From Gemmatimonadota bacterium (GTDB lineage: Bacteria; Gemmatimonadota; Gemmatimonadetes; Longimicrobiales; Gaopeijiaceae), in NCBI GenBank assembly GCA_028873845.1, contig JAPPNO010000010.1:51965-97666 (forward strand): DNA of 45,702 bases, written 5' to 3'. Positions 31,479 through 40,500 of this stretch are shown here, piece by piece. The position numbers and the translations under genes were made by a program. Position 1 is the first letter of the stretch, and the number at the start of each line of letters is the position of its first letter. The notes beneath the pieces are model-generated. The model did not search any database and was not told the DNA's origin. It saw nothing but the letters and a program-made list of their open reading frames with translations.

Positions 31479-33713
31479 TCAAAACAGATTGTCCATCAGC
31501 ACATGAATCCGGAGGCCCTGTTCGGGCCCGCCCTCACGTTCCGCAGTGAGCCCCCGCGCAAGGTCCACCCGCAGCAACCCGTCCAGGATGACCAGGCCCG
31601 CGCCGGCCGCGTAGTAGTCCCCGCCCTCGGCCCTCGCCCAGTCGCCGAAGAGGGACAGGCGCGCGTAGCGGACCGGGAACTGGAGGTCGGCGCGTCCCAT
31701 CCACGCCCGTGAGGTCTCGACCGCGTCGGCGTGTCCGCGAAGCCAGGCTCCGGTGGCGCCCAGGTCCCACAGGTCCTGCGGGGCCGGATCGCCCGAGACG
31801 TTGGCGAAGCCGGCCTGCAGACCCAGCGAGATGCGCGCGGCCAGGGGGACGAGAAGCGCGCCTTCGATCACGGTCCTCACGTGGGCGTTGTCGCCCGCCG
31901 ATCCGCGCACGCTCACCGTGCCGCCCGCGCCGATCGACTCCTGCCCCATCCCGCCCCACCACGGCCTCCACTCGAGGGCGGCGCCGATCCGGTTCCGTTC
32001 GTGCCCGGTCTCGTCATTGTCGCCGTCCTCGTCGGACCGGACCGCGGCCGCAAGGTCGTGTTCGGTGCCGTGCTCGTCCTCATGGCCGGGTTCGTCACCG
32101 GTCTCGACCACTTCGTCCCGCTCGGCGAAGAGGCTCAGCGAGAGGCCGAGGCGGTCGCCGCTGCCGGAGAGGAAGCGCAGCGCGGCGCCCGTCGACCGGT
32201 GAAAATCGAGGGAGTCGCTCTCGAGGATCAGCGGCAGGGGGAAGCCGTCGATGCCGCCCGCGCCCAGGGCGCCGGTGCGCAGCGCGCGGTATGCCGAGAG
32301 CTGGGTACGCAGGCCGGGGCGGTCGCGCTGGAGGGTGAGGTCGAGGTCGGGGACCTCCCGCCACTCGCGCGTGGCGGCGCGCACGGTGAGAACCGACCGC
32401 CACCAGCCGAAGTCGCGCCGCATCTGGGCGCCGATCGACACGCCCTCGACCGGGTTGTAGCGCACGAGGTTGAGCGTCCAGACGGGGGGGTAGAGGTACC
32501 AGGGACTGGCGGCTTCGCCCGTGTCGCCCGGGTCGCCGTTGCCGATGGCGGCGAGGGTGTTGCCGAGGGCGAGGGCGTCGGCGCGGGCGCGGGACGGGTT
32601 CCACTCTTCGTCGCCGTCGGCGGGGTCCCCGGATTCCAGCGTCTGGCTCCCGGCGGCACCGCTGCCCCCGGATTCCAGCGTCCAATCCATGACGAAGGGC
32701 AGAGTGGGGACGACCGATCCGGTCGCGGTGACGCTCTCGATGCCGGTATAGCCGGTCCATTGTACCCGGCGCGGCAGCCATTGGCCGGGCCGGGCGGGCG
32801 CGAAGTCGACGGTGACGGCCGAGATGTCGGTTTCGATGCCGAGGAGGACGGCCGTGAAGGTTTCGTTGATGAGCTGGCCGAACCAGCCGGGCTGACTGGC
32901 GGACGGGTCGTCGGACGGGGCCGCGGCACCGGGGTCGATGTGAAGACCCAGCCACCAGCCGTCGGCCTCGCGGAGCACGCCGGTGACTTCGTGGTCGATG
33001 CGCTTGGCGGGGCGGTAGGCGATGCGCACGAGCGCGTGGGTATCCGGGTCGATCCACATGATCGCGGCGACCAGCCGGATGCTGCGGTAGCGGGGGATCG
33101 CGGTGACGGGGACGGTCTCGATGGTCCGGCCGTTGTCGAGCTGGAGAGCGGTAGTATCACCCGAGCGAAACTGGTAGTATCGCTCGGCGTCGGGGCCGAG
33201 GGGACTTTGGACGGCGGTGGCGGCGGCTTCGGGGCCCACGAACGGCGCGAGGCCGAGGGTGAAGGGGTCGGCAAGCGGGTCGACGGGCAGGTGGTCGGCG
33301 CGCAGGCCCTGGAAGTAGCGGGGTCTGCCGGGGCCGATGCCGGGGTGGCGGAAGTGTTCCTCGAGGAGGTCGACGACGGCGGGCGCGGTGCGCGACCAAC
33401 GGGCGCCGAGCACTCGTTCGCCGCGCATCCAGGGTCGGTCGCGGCGGCTGGTCGGCGCGTCGAAGGAGAGGCGTTCGCGGACCGTGCCGGTGTGGGCGCC
33501 GATCGCTCGCCGGGTGGCGTCGAGGGCGGTGCGGGCGGCGGGAACGAGGCGGCGGGCGGTCTGGTCGAGGTAGGCGTCCTGCATGGGGGTGGGGACGGCG
33601 GGGGCGGGGGGTTGCGCAGCGGCGGCCGTGGGTGGGGTAGCGGGGAGGAGGAGGGCGGGGAGGAGGAGGGCGGCGGGCAGGCGGGCGGGCCGAAGGCTGT
33701 CGCGGGTGTTCAT
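31479..33713 (-). CDS. Uncharacterised outer-membrane protein, paralogue 3 of 3
   Basis: 744 residues from the ATG at 33713, where MNTRDSLRPARLPAALLLPA gives a normal signal peptide. The frame is open farther upstream to 34394, but that is the relic of the zinc-ribbon gene. Shared segments: RDRPWMRGERVLGARWSRT, ERYYQFRSGDTTALQLDNG, TAIPRYRSIRLVAAIMWIDPDT, MRRDFGWWRSVLTVRAATREW, FGDWARAEGGDYYAAGAGLVILDGLLRVDLARG; it ends in Phe (DNLF). It alone carries an acidic, His-containing insertion in the barrel region (ETGDEPGHEDEHGTEHD...SDEDGDNDETGHE), probably an extracellular or periplasmic loop. Its ATG overlaps the stop of the upstream zinc-ribbon frame by 4 bases. Confidence 0.75.
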   Translation of the reverse strand: MNTRDSLRPARLPAALLLPALLLPATPPTAAAAQPPAPAVPTPMQDAYLDQTARRLVPAARTALDATRRAIGAHTGTVRERLSFDAPTSRRDRPWMRGERVLGARWSRTAPAVVDLLEEHFRHPGIGPGRPRYFQGLRADHLPVDPLADPFTLGLAPFVGPEAAATAVQSPLGPDAERYYQFRSGDTTALQLDNGRTIETVPVTAIPRYRSIRLVAAIMWIDPDTHALVRIAYRPAKRIDHEVTGVLREADGWWLGLHIDPGAAAPSDDPSASQPGWFGQLINETFTAVLLGIETDISAVTVDFAPARPGQWLPRRVQWTGYTGIESVTATGSVVPTLPFVMDWTLESGGSGAAGSQTLESGDPADGDEEWNPSRARADALALGNTLAAIGNGDPGDTGEAASPWYLYPPVWTLNLVRYNPVEGVSIGAQMRRDFGWWRSVLTVRAATREWREVPDLDLTLQRDRPGLRTQLSAYRALRTGALGAGGIDGFPLPLILESDSLDFHRSTGAALRFLSGSGDRLGLSLSLFAERDEVVETGDEPGHEDEHGTEHDLAAAVRSDEDGDNDETGHERNRIGAALEWRPWWGGMGQESIGAGGTVSVRGSAGDNAHVRTVIEGALLVPLAARISLGLQAGFANVSGDPAPQDLWDLGATGAWLRGHADAVETSRAWMGRADLQFPVRYARLSLFGDWARAEGGDYYAAGAGLVILDGLLRVDLARGLTAEREGGPEQGLRIHVLMDNLF

Positions 33714-34394
33714 GGGGTCATCCCGTGGCGGTCGAAGAATTCGTCGGTGCGCGCAGGGAGGATGAGGTTGTCGGCGATGGCCGCGATCTCCTCCGCCTCC
33801 TTCCACGCCTGTTCCAATATCCACAATTCGCCTTCGAGCGCACGACGCTCCTGCTCCTCGTGGAGCGACATCTCCAGGGCGAGGCGGGTGGGTTTGCGCA
33901 TGTTCCACCTTGGCCAGCGTGCGGAAGCTGCTCCAGGCGAGCAGCGGCCAGGTGCCCACCGTCGAGGCCCAGCCGATCACGACGGGCCAGGCAACGTGCA
34001 GGGAGATCATCGCACCCGTGCCCACCAAACAAGCCGCTCCGCCGAGCATGGCCATCCGCATCCGACGCCGAAACAGCTCTCCGTAGCGCCAGGCGGCAAA
34101 TTCGCCCCGCGGCGGCCTTCCGATCCGCACCAGGTCCAGTCCCTCCCGGTGGCGCGCGATGCCGATGTTCTCGGTCGAGGCCCGCGTGCGGGTCTCACGG
34201 AAGATTCGCTCACAGTCCTCCACCGCCTCCCAGCGCTCCTCGAGCGGGGTCAGATTCCACCGGTGGCACTTCCCGCACACCACCCAGAGCCGGCCTTTCG
34301 CCGCGTCGAAGGCGAGTCTGCGGCCCACGGGGAACGACTCGACCACCGCGTTGGACCCGAGGGGCTTCTTGCAGAACATGCAGGTCTGGTACAC
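33710..34394 (-). pseudogene. Zinc-ribbon membrane protein gene with internal deletion and frameshift
   Basis: From GTG 34394 the frame is clearly homologous to the gene at 4394-5410 (MYQTCMFCKKPLGS with CxxC; VVCGKCHRWNLTPLEERWEAVEDCERIFRET; one membrane stretch) as far as LAKVE near 33905. From there homology continues in another frame as RLALEMSLHEEQERRALEGELW and ends DRHGMTP at 33710. About 110 codons of the intact copy between these parts are gone. The first frame accidentally runs on into paralogue 3, producing a misleading fused frame. Whether the N-terminal half is still made is unknown. Confidence 0.75.
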
Positions 34395-34733
34395 GGGCTC
34401 TCCGGTGTGGTGCCTGGCACGGCGGCGAAGATGCCGCGATCCGAAGATGCGCCCGGGAGACGGCTCCGGAACAGTCCCGGTTGCCCACTCGTGCCTCCAT
34501 GCAGGGATTTCCCCCCCAGGGATGCAGGGGATTTCTCCCCCATTTTTCCGGGTTTTCCCCCTGATCTTCCGCCCCCTGAACGGTGTCTAATGAAATGTCG
34601 GCGCCGATTGGCGATGCCGACGGGCGAGACACTTCTCAAGAAGGACGCGCAATCCATGAGAACCTCACCATCTCCCACTCCGAGCCCTTGTCCGGGGCTG
34701 TCTGAGCCTCCCAGAGAGAAAGGACCCGTTTCG
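34395..34733. other. Divergent intergenic region
   Basis: About 340 bases between the minus-strand zinc-ribbon relic and the plus-strand lipoprotein. It contains a GGATTT and C-run pattern repeated twice around 34500-34560 (GGGATTTCCCCCC and GGGATTTCTCCCCC), which may be a direct-repeat binding site. Promoters for both directions should lie here, but no clear -35/-10 pair is seen. No gene. Confidence 0.4.
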
Positions 34734-35243
34734 ATGCGACACTTCACCTTCATTTCCCCCAGGACGGTCATCTCCGTCGCCTCCCTGCTGACCCTGCTCG
34801 CCTGCGACGACCACTTGGCCGACCCGCCCGACTACCGGCCCGTCGTGTCCGACTACGACGACATGGTCGGCCACTACGAGGGGACGGTCCAGGGCCCGGG
34901 GAGCTCCCTGAACCAGGCCGGCATCGCGGAACTCGATGTCCGGCAGGCGGGTACCGCCATCTCCGGCGAGATGCTCCTCGACGCGGCGTTCGGGGCGGGC
35001 AACGACGTGATCGAGGTATCGTTCACGGCGTCCTACGAGGGAACGGTCGATGCGGTCGGCAGCCCTCATGTCATCCTGTTCCTGGACAACCCCAACTGTG
35101 GCGGCACCACGAAGTTCACGGGCGGCTACACGGGCGAGGAGCTGACGCTCACCCTGGCGGGCCGGTACGTCCACAGGGGGGACGACTGCAACCCGATCGC
35201 CACGTTGGACCTGGGCATCGCCGTTCACAAGACGACCGAGTAG
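34734..35243 (+). CDS. Small hypothetical lipoprotein
   Basis: 169 residues from the ATG at 34734 (AAAGGA about 9 bases upstream). The leader ends in a lipobox (VASLLTLLACDD). The rest is beta-rich with a lipocalin- or barrel-like rhythm: MVGHYEGTVQGPGSS, AELDVRQAGTAISGEMLLD, IEVSFTASYEGTVDAVG, TKFTGGYTGEELTLTLAGRYVHRGDDC. Two Cys late in the chain could form a disulphide. A very long open frame extends upstream (to 31731) but is antisense to the barrel genes and not real. Family not recognised. Confidence 0.75.
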   Translation: MRHFTFISPRTVISVASLLTLLACDDHLADPPDYRPVVSDYDDMVGHYEGTVQGPGSSLNQAGIAELDVRQAGTAISGEMLLDAAFGAGNDVIEVSFTASYEGTVDAVGSPHVILFLDNPNCGGTTKFTGGYTGEELTLTLAGRYVHRGDDCNPIATLDLGIAVHKTTE

Positions 35244-35268
35244 ACTTCGGCGTTGCCCCATCGGGACG

Positions 35269-35297
35269 GGCCCCGCCGACACTGCGCCGGCGGGGCC
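35269..35297. terminator. Hairpin terminator between convergent genes
   Basis: A perfect 10-bp stem GGCCCCGCCG (35269-35278) and CGGCGGGGCC (35288-35297) with a 9-base loop lies midway between the lipoprotein stop (35243) and the response-regulator stop (35304). T-rich bases follow on the plus side (GTTCCTT). Probably works for both directions. Confidence 0.65.
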
Positions 35298-35303
35298 GTT
35301 CCT

Positions 35304-35951
35304 TCAGTCTTCGCGCCGCAGGAGCCCGGCCTCGAGCGCGAAGCGGACGATGTCCCGCCGGGTGTGCAGATCCAGCTTCGCCCTGGCGCGGGCGAGGTAG
35401 CCCTCGACGGTCTTGGGACTGAGGAGCATTTGCTCGGCCATCTCCCTGGTCGAAAAGCCTCTTGCATACAGTTCGACTGCGGTAAGCTCCTGCGCGGAAA
35501 GCACCTCGGGCCCCGGTTGGCTCTTCGATTCGCCCTGCCTCTTCCGGCGCGCGAGCAGGGCCGCCGCGCGGCGCGGCAGGTAGGAGTGGCCGCGCACGAT
35601 CGCTTCTATGGCCCCCATGAGATCGGTGTCGGCGACGGACTTGTTGAGAAAACCCGCGGCGCCTGCATCGAGGGCGGGAACGAGAAACTCGTCGTCGTCG
35701 TGAATCGTGAGCACCAGGATCCTCGCCTCAAGCCCGAGTTCGGTGATGCGGCGGGTCGCCTGGACACCGCCCATGCCAGGCATCGCCAGGTCCATGATGA
35801 CGATGTCGGGCTCGAGCATGCGCGCCTTGTCCACAGCCTCCTCCCCCGACGATGCCTCGCCCACGACATCGATCCGCCCGGACAATTCGAGCATTGCCTT
35901 CAGACCGGCGCGGACCACCTTGTGGTCGTCGACCAACAGCACCCTCACCAT
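35304..35951 (-). CDS. NarL/LuxR-family response regulator
   Basis: 215 residues. Receiver domain: acidic pocket VDDHK (Asp8, Asp9), phospho-acceptor Asp54 in VIMDLAMPGMGG, Lys104 in GFLNKS. A linker with basic residues leads to a LuxR helix-turn-helix: LSAQELTAVELYARGFSTREMAEQMLLSPKTVEGYLARARAKLDLHTRRDIVRFA. Its start overlaps the kinase gene by 7 bases, so both are translated together and form a two-component pair. Targets are unknown; neighbouring envelope genes are candidates. Confidence 0.92.
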   Translation of the reverse strand: MVRVLLVDDHKVVRAGLKAMLELSGRIDVVGEASSGEEAVDKARMLEPDIVIMDLAMPGMGGVQATRRITELGLEARILVLTIHDDDEFLVPALDAGAAGFLNKSVADTDLMGAIEAIVRGHSYLPRRAAALLARRKRQGESKSQPGPEVLSAQELTAVELYARGFSTREMAEQMLLSPKTVEGYLARARAKLDLHTRRDIVRFALEAGLLRRED

Positions 35952-37066
35952 TGTTCGCCATCCGGACTCACCATCGGCACGGTGGCCCGAACCGTCGTGC
36001 CCCCGCCTGGCGAGGTCCGTACGGTGAGGCTGCCCCCGACCAGTTCCGCTCTCTCACGCATCCCGGCAAGGCCCATGTGGCCATCGTCGGGCGCCGCTCC
36101 GGTATCGGACAACTCGAATCCGCATCCCTCGTCCCGGATCTCCGCGATGATCACCCCGTCCGCCGTCTTGAGCGTCACGGCGGCCTCGCTCACACCTGCG
36201 TGCGTCGCCACGTTGGTCACGGCCTCCTGCACGATCCGATACACGGCCAGGACGGTGACCGGATCCAATTCGTCGGCCACCCAGTCGAGGTCCACACGGG
36301 CGTGGACCTTGACTCCGTGCACCGTCCGGGTATCGCGAAACAGGGTGGCAAGCGCCGAAACGAGCCCCTGCTGTTCGAGTTTCGGGGACCGCAGCCCCCG
36401 GATCATCCGCTTCACCCCGTGAATCGCGGTGAGGATCTCGTCGGCGATCACCCCCCATGCCCGCCTTCTCTCCTCCCGGTCCTCCTCGTCCACCAGAAGC
36501 TTCCCCCTGATCTTGAACGCCACAAGGAACTGGAGGAACTCGTCGTGCAGCTCGCGGGAAAGGTGTTTTCGCTCCTTTTCGGCCGCCGTCAGCTTCATCC
36601 TGGACAGCCATCGCATCCGCTTCCAGCTCGTGATGTCGCGGATCGTGCAGATCACGCGTTCCGACCCGGATGCCAGTTTCCCGGGGCTCAGGCTGATCTC
36701 CACCGGGAAGGTCGTGCCGTCCTTGCGCACGGCCTGCAGCTCGAGTCCCTGCCCCATCGGCCGCGGACGCGGGGATTCGCCGTAGCGCCGACGGTGCCCC
36801 TCGTGCCGGCTGCGGCTTGCGGCGGGAACCAGACTTTCGACCCCCGAACCCTCCATCTCTTCGCGGCTCCAGCCGAACATCGAAAGGGCCTGTGGGTTGA
36901 GATCCCGGATCACGCCCGCGGAATCCACGACGAGCATCGCGTCCGGCGAGGCTTCGAACACGGCCCGGTAGTCCCTGTCGGTGAGCAATAGGGGTTCCCT
37001 CCCTCTCGTATCTGGCAGGGCCGGCAGGACATCGCCAGCCTCCGGCGGCGGTGTTCGTCCAGTCAT
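35945..37066 (-). CDS. PAS-domain sensor histidine kinase (HisKA_3, NarX-type)
   Basis: 373 residues from the ATG at 37066. PAS domain at about 30-150 (DYRAVFEASPDAMLVVDSAGVIRDLNPQAL ... VICTIRDIT), then HisKA_3 with His174 in HLSRELHDEFLQFLVAFKI, and a HATPase with YRIVQEAVTNVATHAG, IRDEGCGFE and GHMGLAGMRERAELVGGSLTVRTSPGGGTTVRATVP. No membrane segment is seen, so a cytosolic signal (redox or small molecule through PAS) is likely. Cognate of the adjacent NarL-type regulator. A minus-strand TTGACA at 37088-37093 could be a -35 box, but the matching -10 is poor. Confidence 0.92.
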   Translation of the reverse strand: MTGRTPPPEAGDVLPALPDTRGREPLLLTDRDYRAVFEASPDAMLVVDSAGVIRDLNPQALSMFGWSREEMEGSGVESLVPAASRSRHEGHRRRYGESPRPRPMGQGLELQAVRKDGTTFPVEISLSPGKLASGSERVICTIRDITSWKRMRWLSRMKLTAAEKERKHLSRELHDEFLQFLVAFKIRGKLLVDEEDREERRRAWGVIADEILTAIHGVKRMIRGLRSPKLEQQGLVSALATLFRDTRTVHGVKVHARVDLDWVADELDPVTVLAVYRIVQEAVTNVATHAGVSEAAVTLKTADGVIIAEIRDEGCGFELSDTGAAPDDGHMGLAGMRERAELVGGSLTVRTSPGGGTTVRATVPMVSPDGEQW

Positions 37067-37121
37067 AGGGCGTGCTTGTCAGGAGAATGTCAACGGGTGT
37101 CGGACCTGTCGCTTCGATGCC

Positions 37122-37406
37122 TCAGATCAGCCCGGCCCGCCTGAGCCGTTCGAGCAACTCGTCGTTCCGCGCTACCGCACCGGACTCGAGCAGCAGGTTT
37201 CGGTCAGCGACCTCGCGAGCATACGAGCGCTTGGACGGTCCCTCGTCGCTGCCTGGCAGGCATCGGGCGAAACGTCTCCGGTCGTCGTGTGACTTCCATC
37301 CTTCGGGCACTGGGCGTTGGTCGTGACGGACGGACTCCGGAGGGTTGTCCTGGGCCCCCGTTGCGGCGATGACCACACCCCACAGCAGGTGAATCCAGCG
37401 TTTCAT
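37122..37406 (-). CDS. Small secreted protein upstream of the two-component genes
   Basis: 94 residues from the ATG at 37406, directly preceded by GGAGGAGCATC, a very good ribosome-binding site. The leader MKRWIHLLWGVVIAATGAQ is a Sec signal peptide. The mature part is charged (ARCLPGSDEGPSKRSYAREVADRNLLLESGAVARNDELLERLRRAGLI) and probably helical. It is 55 bases upstream of the kinase gene on the same strand, so it may be co-transcribed; a periplasmic input or unrelated role are both possible. Confidence 0.65.
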   Translation of the reverse strand: MKRWIHLLWGVVIAATGAQDNPPESVRHDQRPVPEGWKSHDDRRRFARCLPGSDEGPSKRSYAREVADRNLLLESGAVARNDELLERLRRAGLI

Positions 37407-37587
37407 GATGCTCCTCCGCGGCTACGGACGGATCCCCACCCCGGGGCGATTGTCCCGGTTGGACCCAAGTATCGCCAACGGATCTGAGCCGGCTGAGAGG
37501 GAAAACACGGCAGTTTGTGGGGGGAATTACGCCCACGGCTGCCGGGAAAACCCCTGTACATCGCGCGTCAGCGGCCGATGGTCCGCC

Positions 37588-40500
37588 TCAAAAGCCGTTG
37601 GCGGGTTCCGTCCGGAGACCGGCCGCCGCCCGGCCGGGTGGCGGCTTTTCCCCGTTGGTGCGGCGTCCGGAAGCAGAGGGGCGGCCCACGGGGAACGGAA
37701 CGCTCTCCTTCTCCTTCACATGAACCGGAACGTCGCTGGAGTCGCTGCCCGAGGTCATCCCCTGGACATTCGCCGACACTTCGGCCTCGAACTCGAAGAA
37801 AGTGGTGCGACCCTCGGGATCCGTGGCGTAGACGAGGATGTCCGCATTTGCCCTTGTGATGACCAGAGTATCGCCGGTCAGGTATCCGGTAAACGGGCCA
37901 TAACCCCTGATCACGTAGGTAAGCGAGTCACCCTCCGGGTCCTCGATGTGCTCGGACAGGGGAAGAACGATCGAGTCGGGCAGGGCCACCTCGTACGGAT
38001 CGGGTATTTCCTTCTTCAGTCGCGGCGGCTTGTTGTTGTTGACCGTAAGGACGAACGAATAGTCGGTGGACAGCCCGCCCTCGTCCGTCGCGGTCGCCGT
38101 TATGGTTGCTTCGCCGAGTGCGACCGCCTTCACCAGTGCGTTCCTGTAGATAATGTTGTGCTCTACCTCCGCCGTTGCCACAGTGGGGTCCGACGATGAC
38201 ATCGTGAACGTCATGTGGTCACCGACATCGTTGTCCTCAAAGAGGGCGGCGTCCTGGAAGAGCGCATACGCATGCAGGAAGAAGATGTGTTCTTCTCCGG
38301 GGGTTCGAGCGATGTCGCCCACCGCGTACGTGTTGTATATCCGGGGAGCGTTGTTGCCGACCGTGTGCACCACCGACGTACTGGCCGAGAGGCCGTCGGG
38401 GTCGGTGACGGTGATCGTGATGGTCGCGTCTCCCTCCGACTTTCCCGTGAGCAGGATGGTTGCGCCCTCCAGCTTCTCGGCCGTCATGACTGTGGAATTC
38501 GAGGACTCCACCGTCGTTGTGAGGTCGCTGTAGTCATGGTCGGGATCCCAGAAGTACCATGAGGAACTAATCTCCCACTCGGCATCCACCAGGAACGTCT
38601 GGCTGCTGGGAGTACGAGTGTTGCGCGGCGGTTTGCCGCTGCCGCCCGCGGGGGTCACGGTGACCTGGAATGATGCGGTGGCCGTGAGTCCATCCGGGTC
38701 CGCGGCGGTCACGGACACGGTGGCACTACCCGTGGCCACCCCGCGCAGCTCGATTTCGCTGCCCGAGACCGTGGCCGTAACGACTTCGGCGTCGGAACTC
38801 TCGGCGGCGTACGAAAGCTCATCTTCGTCCGGGTCGCTGAAGTGTGCGGAGGCGTCCAGTGTCCGCGTGGCGTCCTGTTTCAGGCTTTGGGCGTCGATCG
38901 CGCCTGCTACAGGTGCGCGGTTGGTGGGTTCCTCGACGACCGTTACATCGAAATCCAAGGCGGCTTCGAGACCTGACGGGTCCTCGGCGGTCAGGGTCAC
39001 GGTCGCGGTTCCGGCACCTGTAGCCTGAAGCGTGATCTCGGACCCGGACACGGTGGCGGTCACTACGGCGTCATCGGAACTCTCGGCCGAGTAGGCGAGC
39101 GCGTCGGCGTCCGGATCGACGAAGTAGGTGGACGCATCAAGCGTGGTGGAGCCGTTCTCCTGGAGGTTCTGCGCGGAGACGGTGCCGACCGTGGCGGGCG
39201 CACGGTTTTCGCTGGCGGCTTCTCCGATGGTGACCCCGAAGGCCTGCTCGGTCTGCAGCCCCTCGGGATCCTCCGCCGTGACCGTGATCGTCGCGGTGCC
39301 CTGCGATACGACCTCCAGTTCGATTTCGTCTCCGGATGTTGCGGCCTTGACCACCTCCGTGTCGGAGCTCTCGGCCGCGAACGACAGGTCGTCGTCGTCG
39401 GGGTCGGCGAAGTAGGACGAGGCGTTCAACATCCGCTTGTCGCCCTCCGCCATGTCCTGTTCGAGAATGGTGCCGGTCGGGACTGGTGGGCGGTTCGGCC
39501 CGCCGGTCGCCGAGACCGTCACGGCGAAGTTCAACGACGCGCTGAGGCCGTCCGGGTCCCTGGCGATGATCTTCACAGTCGCGGCGCCGCTGGCGACCGC
39601 ACGCAACTCGACCTGGCCGCCACTTGCGGTTGCGGTGACCGTCCCGGTGCTGGAACTCTCGGCCGAGAACCGCAGGTTGTCGCCGTCGGGGTCGGAGAAG
39701 CGGGAGGAAATGTCGAGGGTCCGCGATTCGCCCTTCTTGAGGGTCTGCGCCGCGAGCGATCCCGTCGCGAAGGGCGGCTGGTTCCCGCCTCCGGACCCGT
39801 CGACCCGCACGGCGAACTGCACGGTTGCGGTCAGCCCTTCCGGATCCTCCGCACTGATCGTCACGGTGGCGGTTCCATCCTTCATCCCCCGCACCATCAC
39901 CCCGTTGCTGGCCACCCAGGCCCGTGCCACCTGCGGATCGGAGCTCGATGCGTTGAGGGCCAGCTCATCGCCGTCCGGATCGGTGAAGAGGGGCGAGGGA
40001 TCCGCCCTCCTGATCCCTCCCTCCCTGACCCGCATGTCCGGAACGGACCCCACTGCCTCCGGTGTCCGGTTGGGCACGGTCACGAGGAATTCCTGCGTGG
40101 CCGTCATGCCTTCCGTGTCGGTAGCCGTGACGGTCACCCCCACCTCCCCCTTCCCCAGTGCGGTCACCTCCAGGCTGGCGCCCGTCACCGAAAGGTTGAT
40201 GGACGACCCTTCGGGTGTGGCGGTCGCGGTGTAGACGAGCGCATCGCCGTCGGGGTCCTCGAAGTGGCTGGAGAGGTCTATCCTGGCGGTCAAATCGACC
40301 TCGACGGTCTGCGCCGCGATCGAGCCCACCGGGTGCGGAGGCCGGTTCGCCACCGAGACCGCGAAGGTCTGGGTGGCCGTGAGACCTTCCGTGTCCGTGG
40401 CCGTGACCGTGATGGCCGCGCTGCCCTTGGCGAGGGCTTCGAGCCTCATGGCGGTGCCATCGAGGGACACGGCGATCAGCGTCGCGTCCGAGGAGGAGAC

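Noticed and set aside
31479-34394. Fused frame joining the zinc-ribbon protein to paralogue 3
   Set aside because: The join runs through non-homologous sequence; the C-terminus of the zinc-ribbon protein is found in another frame, and paralogue 3 has its own ATG and signal peptide at 33713.
34500-34570. C-rich repeated stretch as possible CRISPR or terminator
   Set aside because: Only two imperfect copies with no spacer structure and no stable hairpin with a T-run.
31731-35243. Open frame of 1170 codons on the plus strand
   Set aside because: All but its last 170 codons are antisense to the barrel genes; stop codons are rare in antisense frames of such GC-rich DNA. Only the lipoprotein at its end has a start context and signal peptide.
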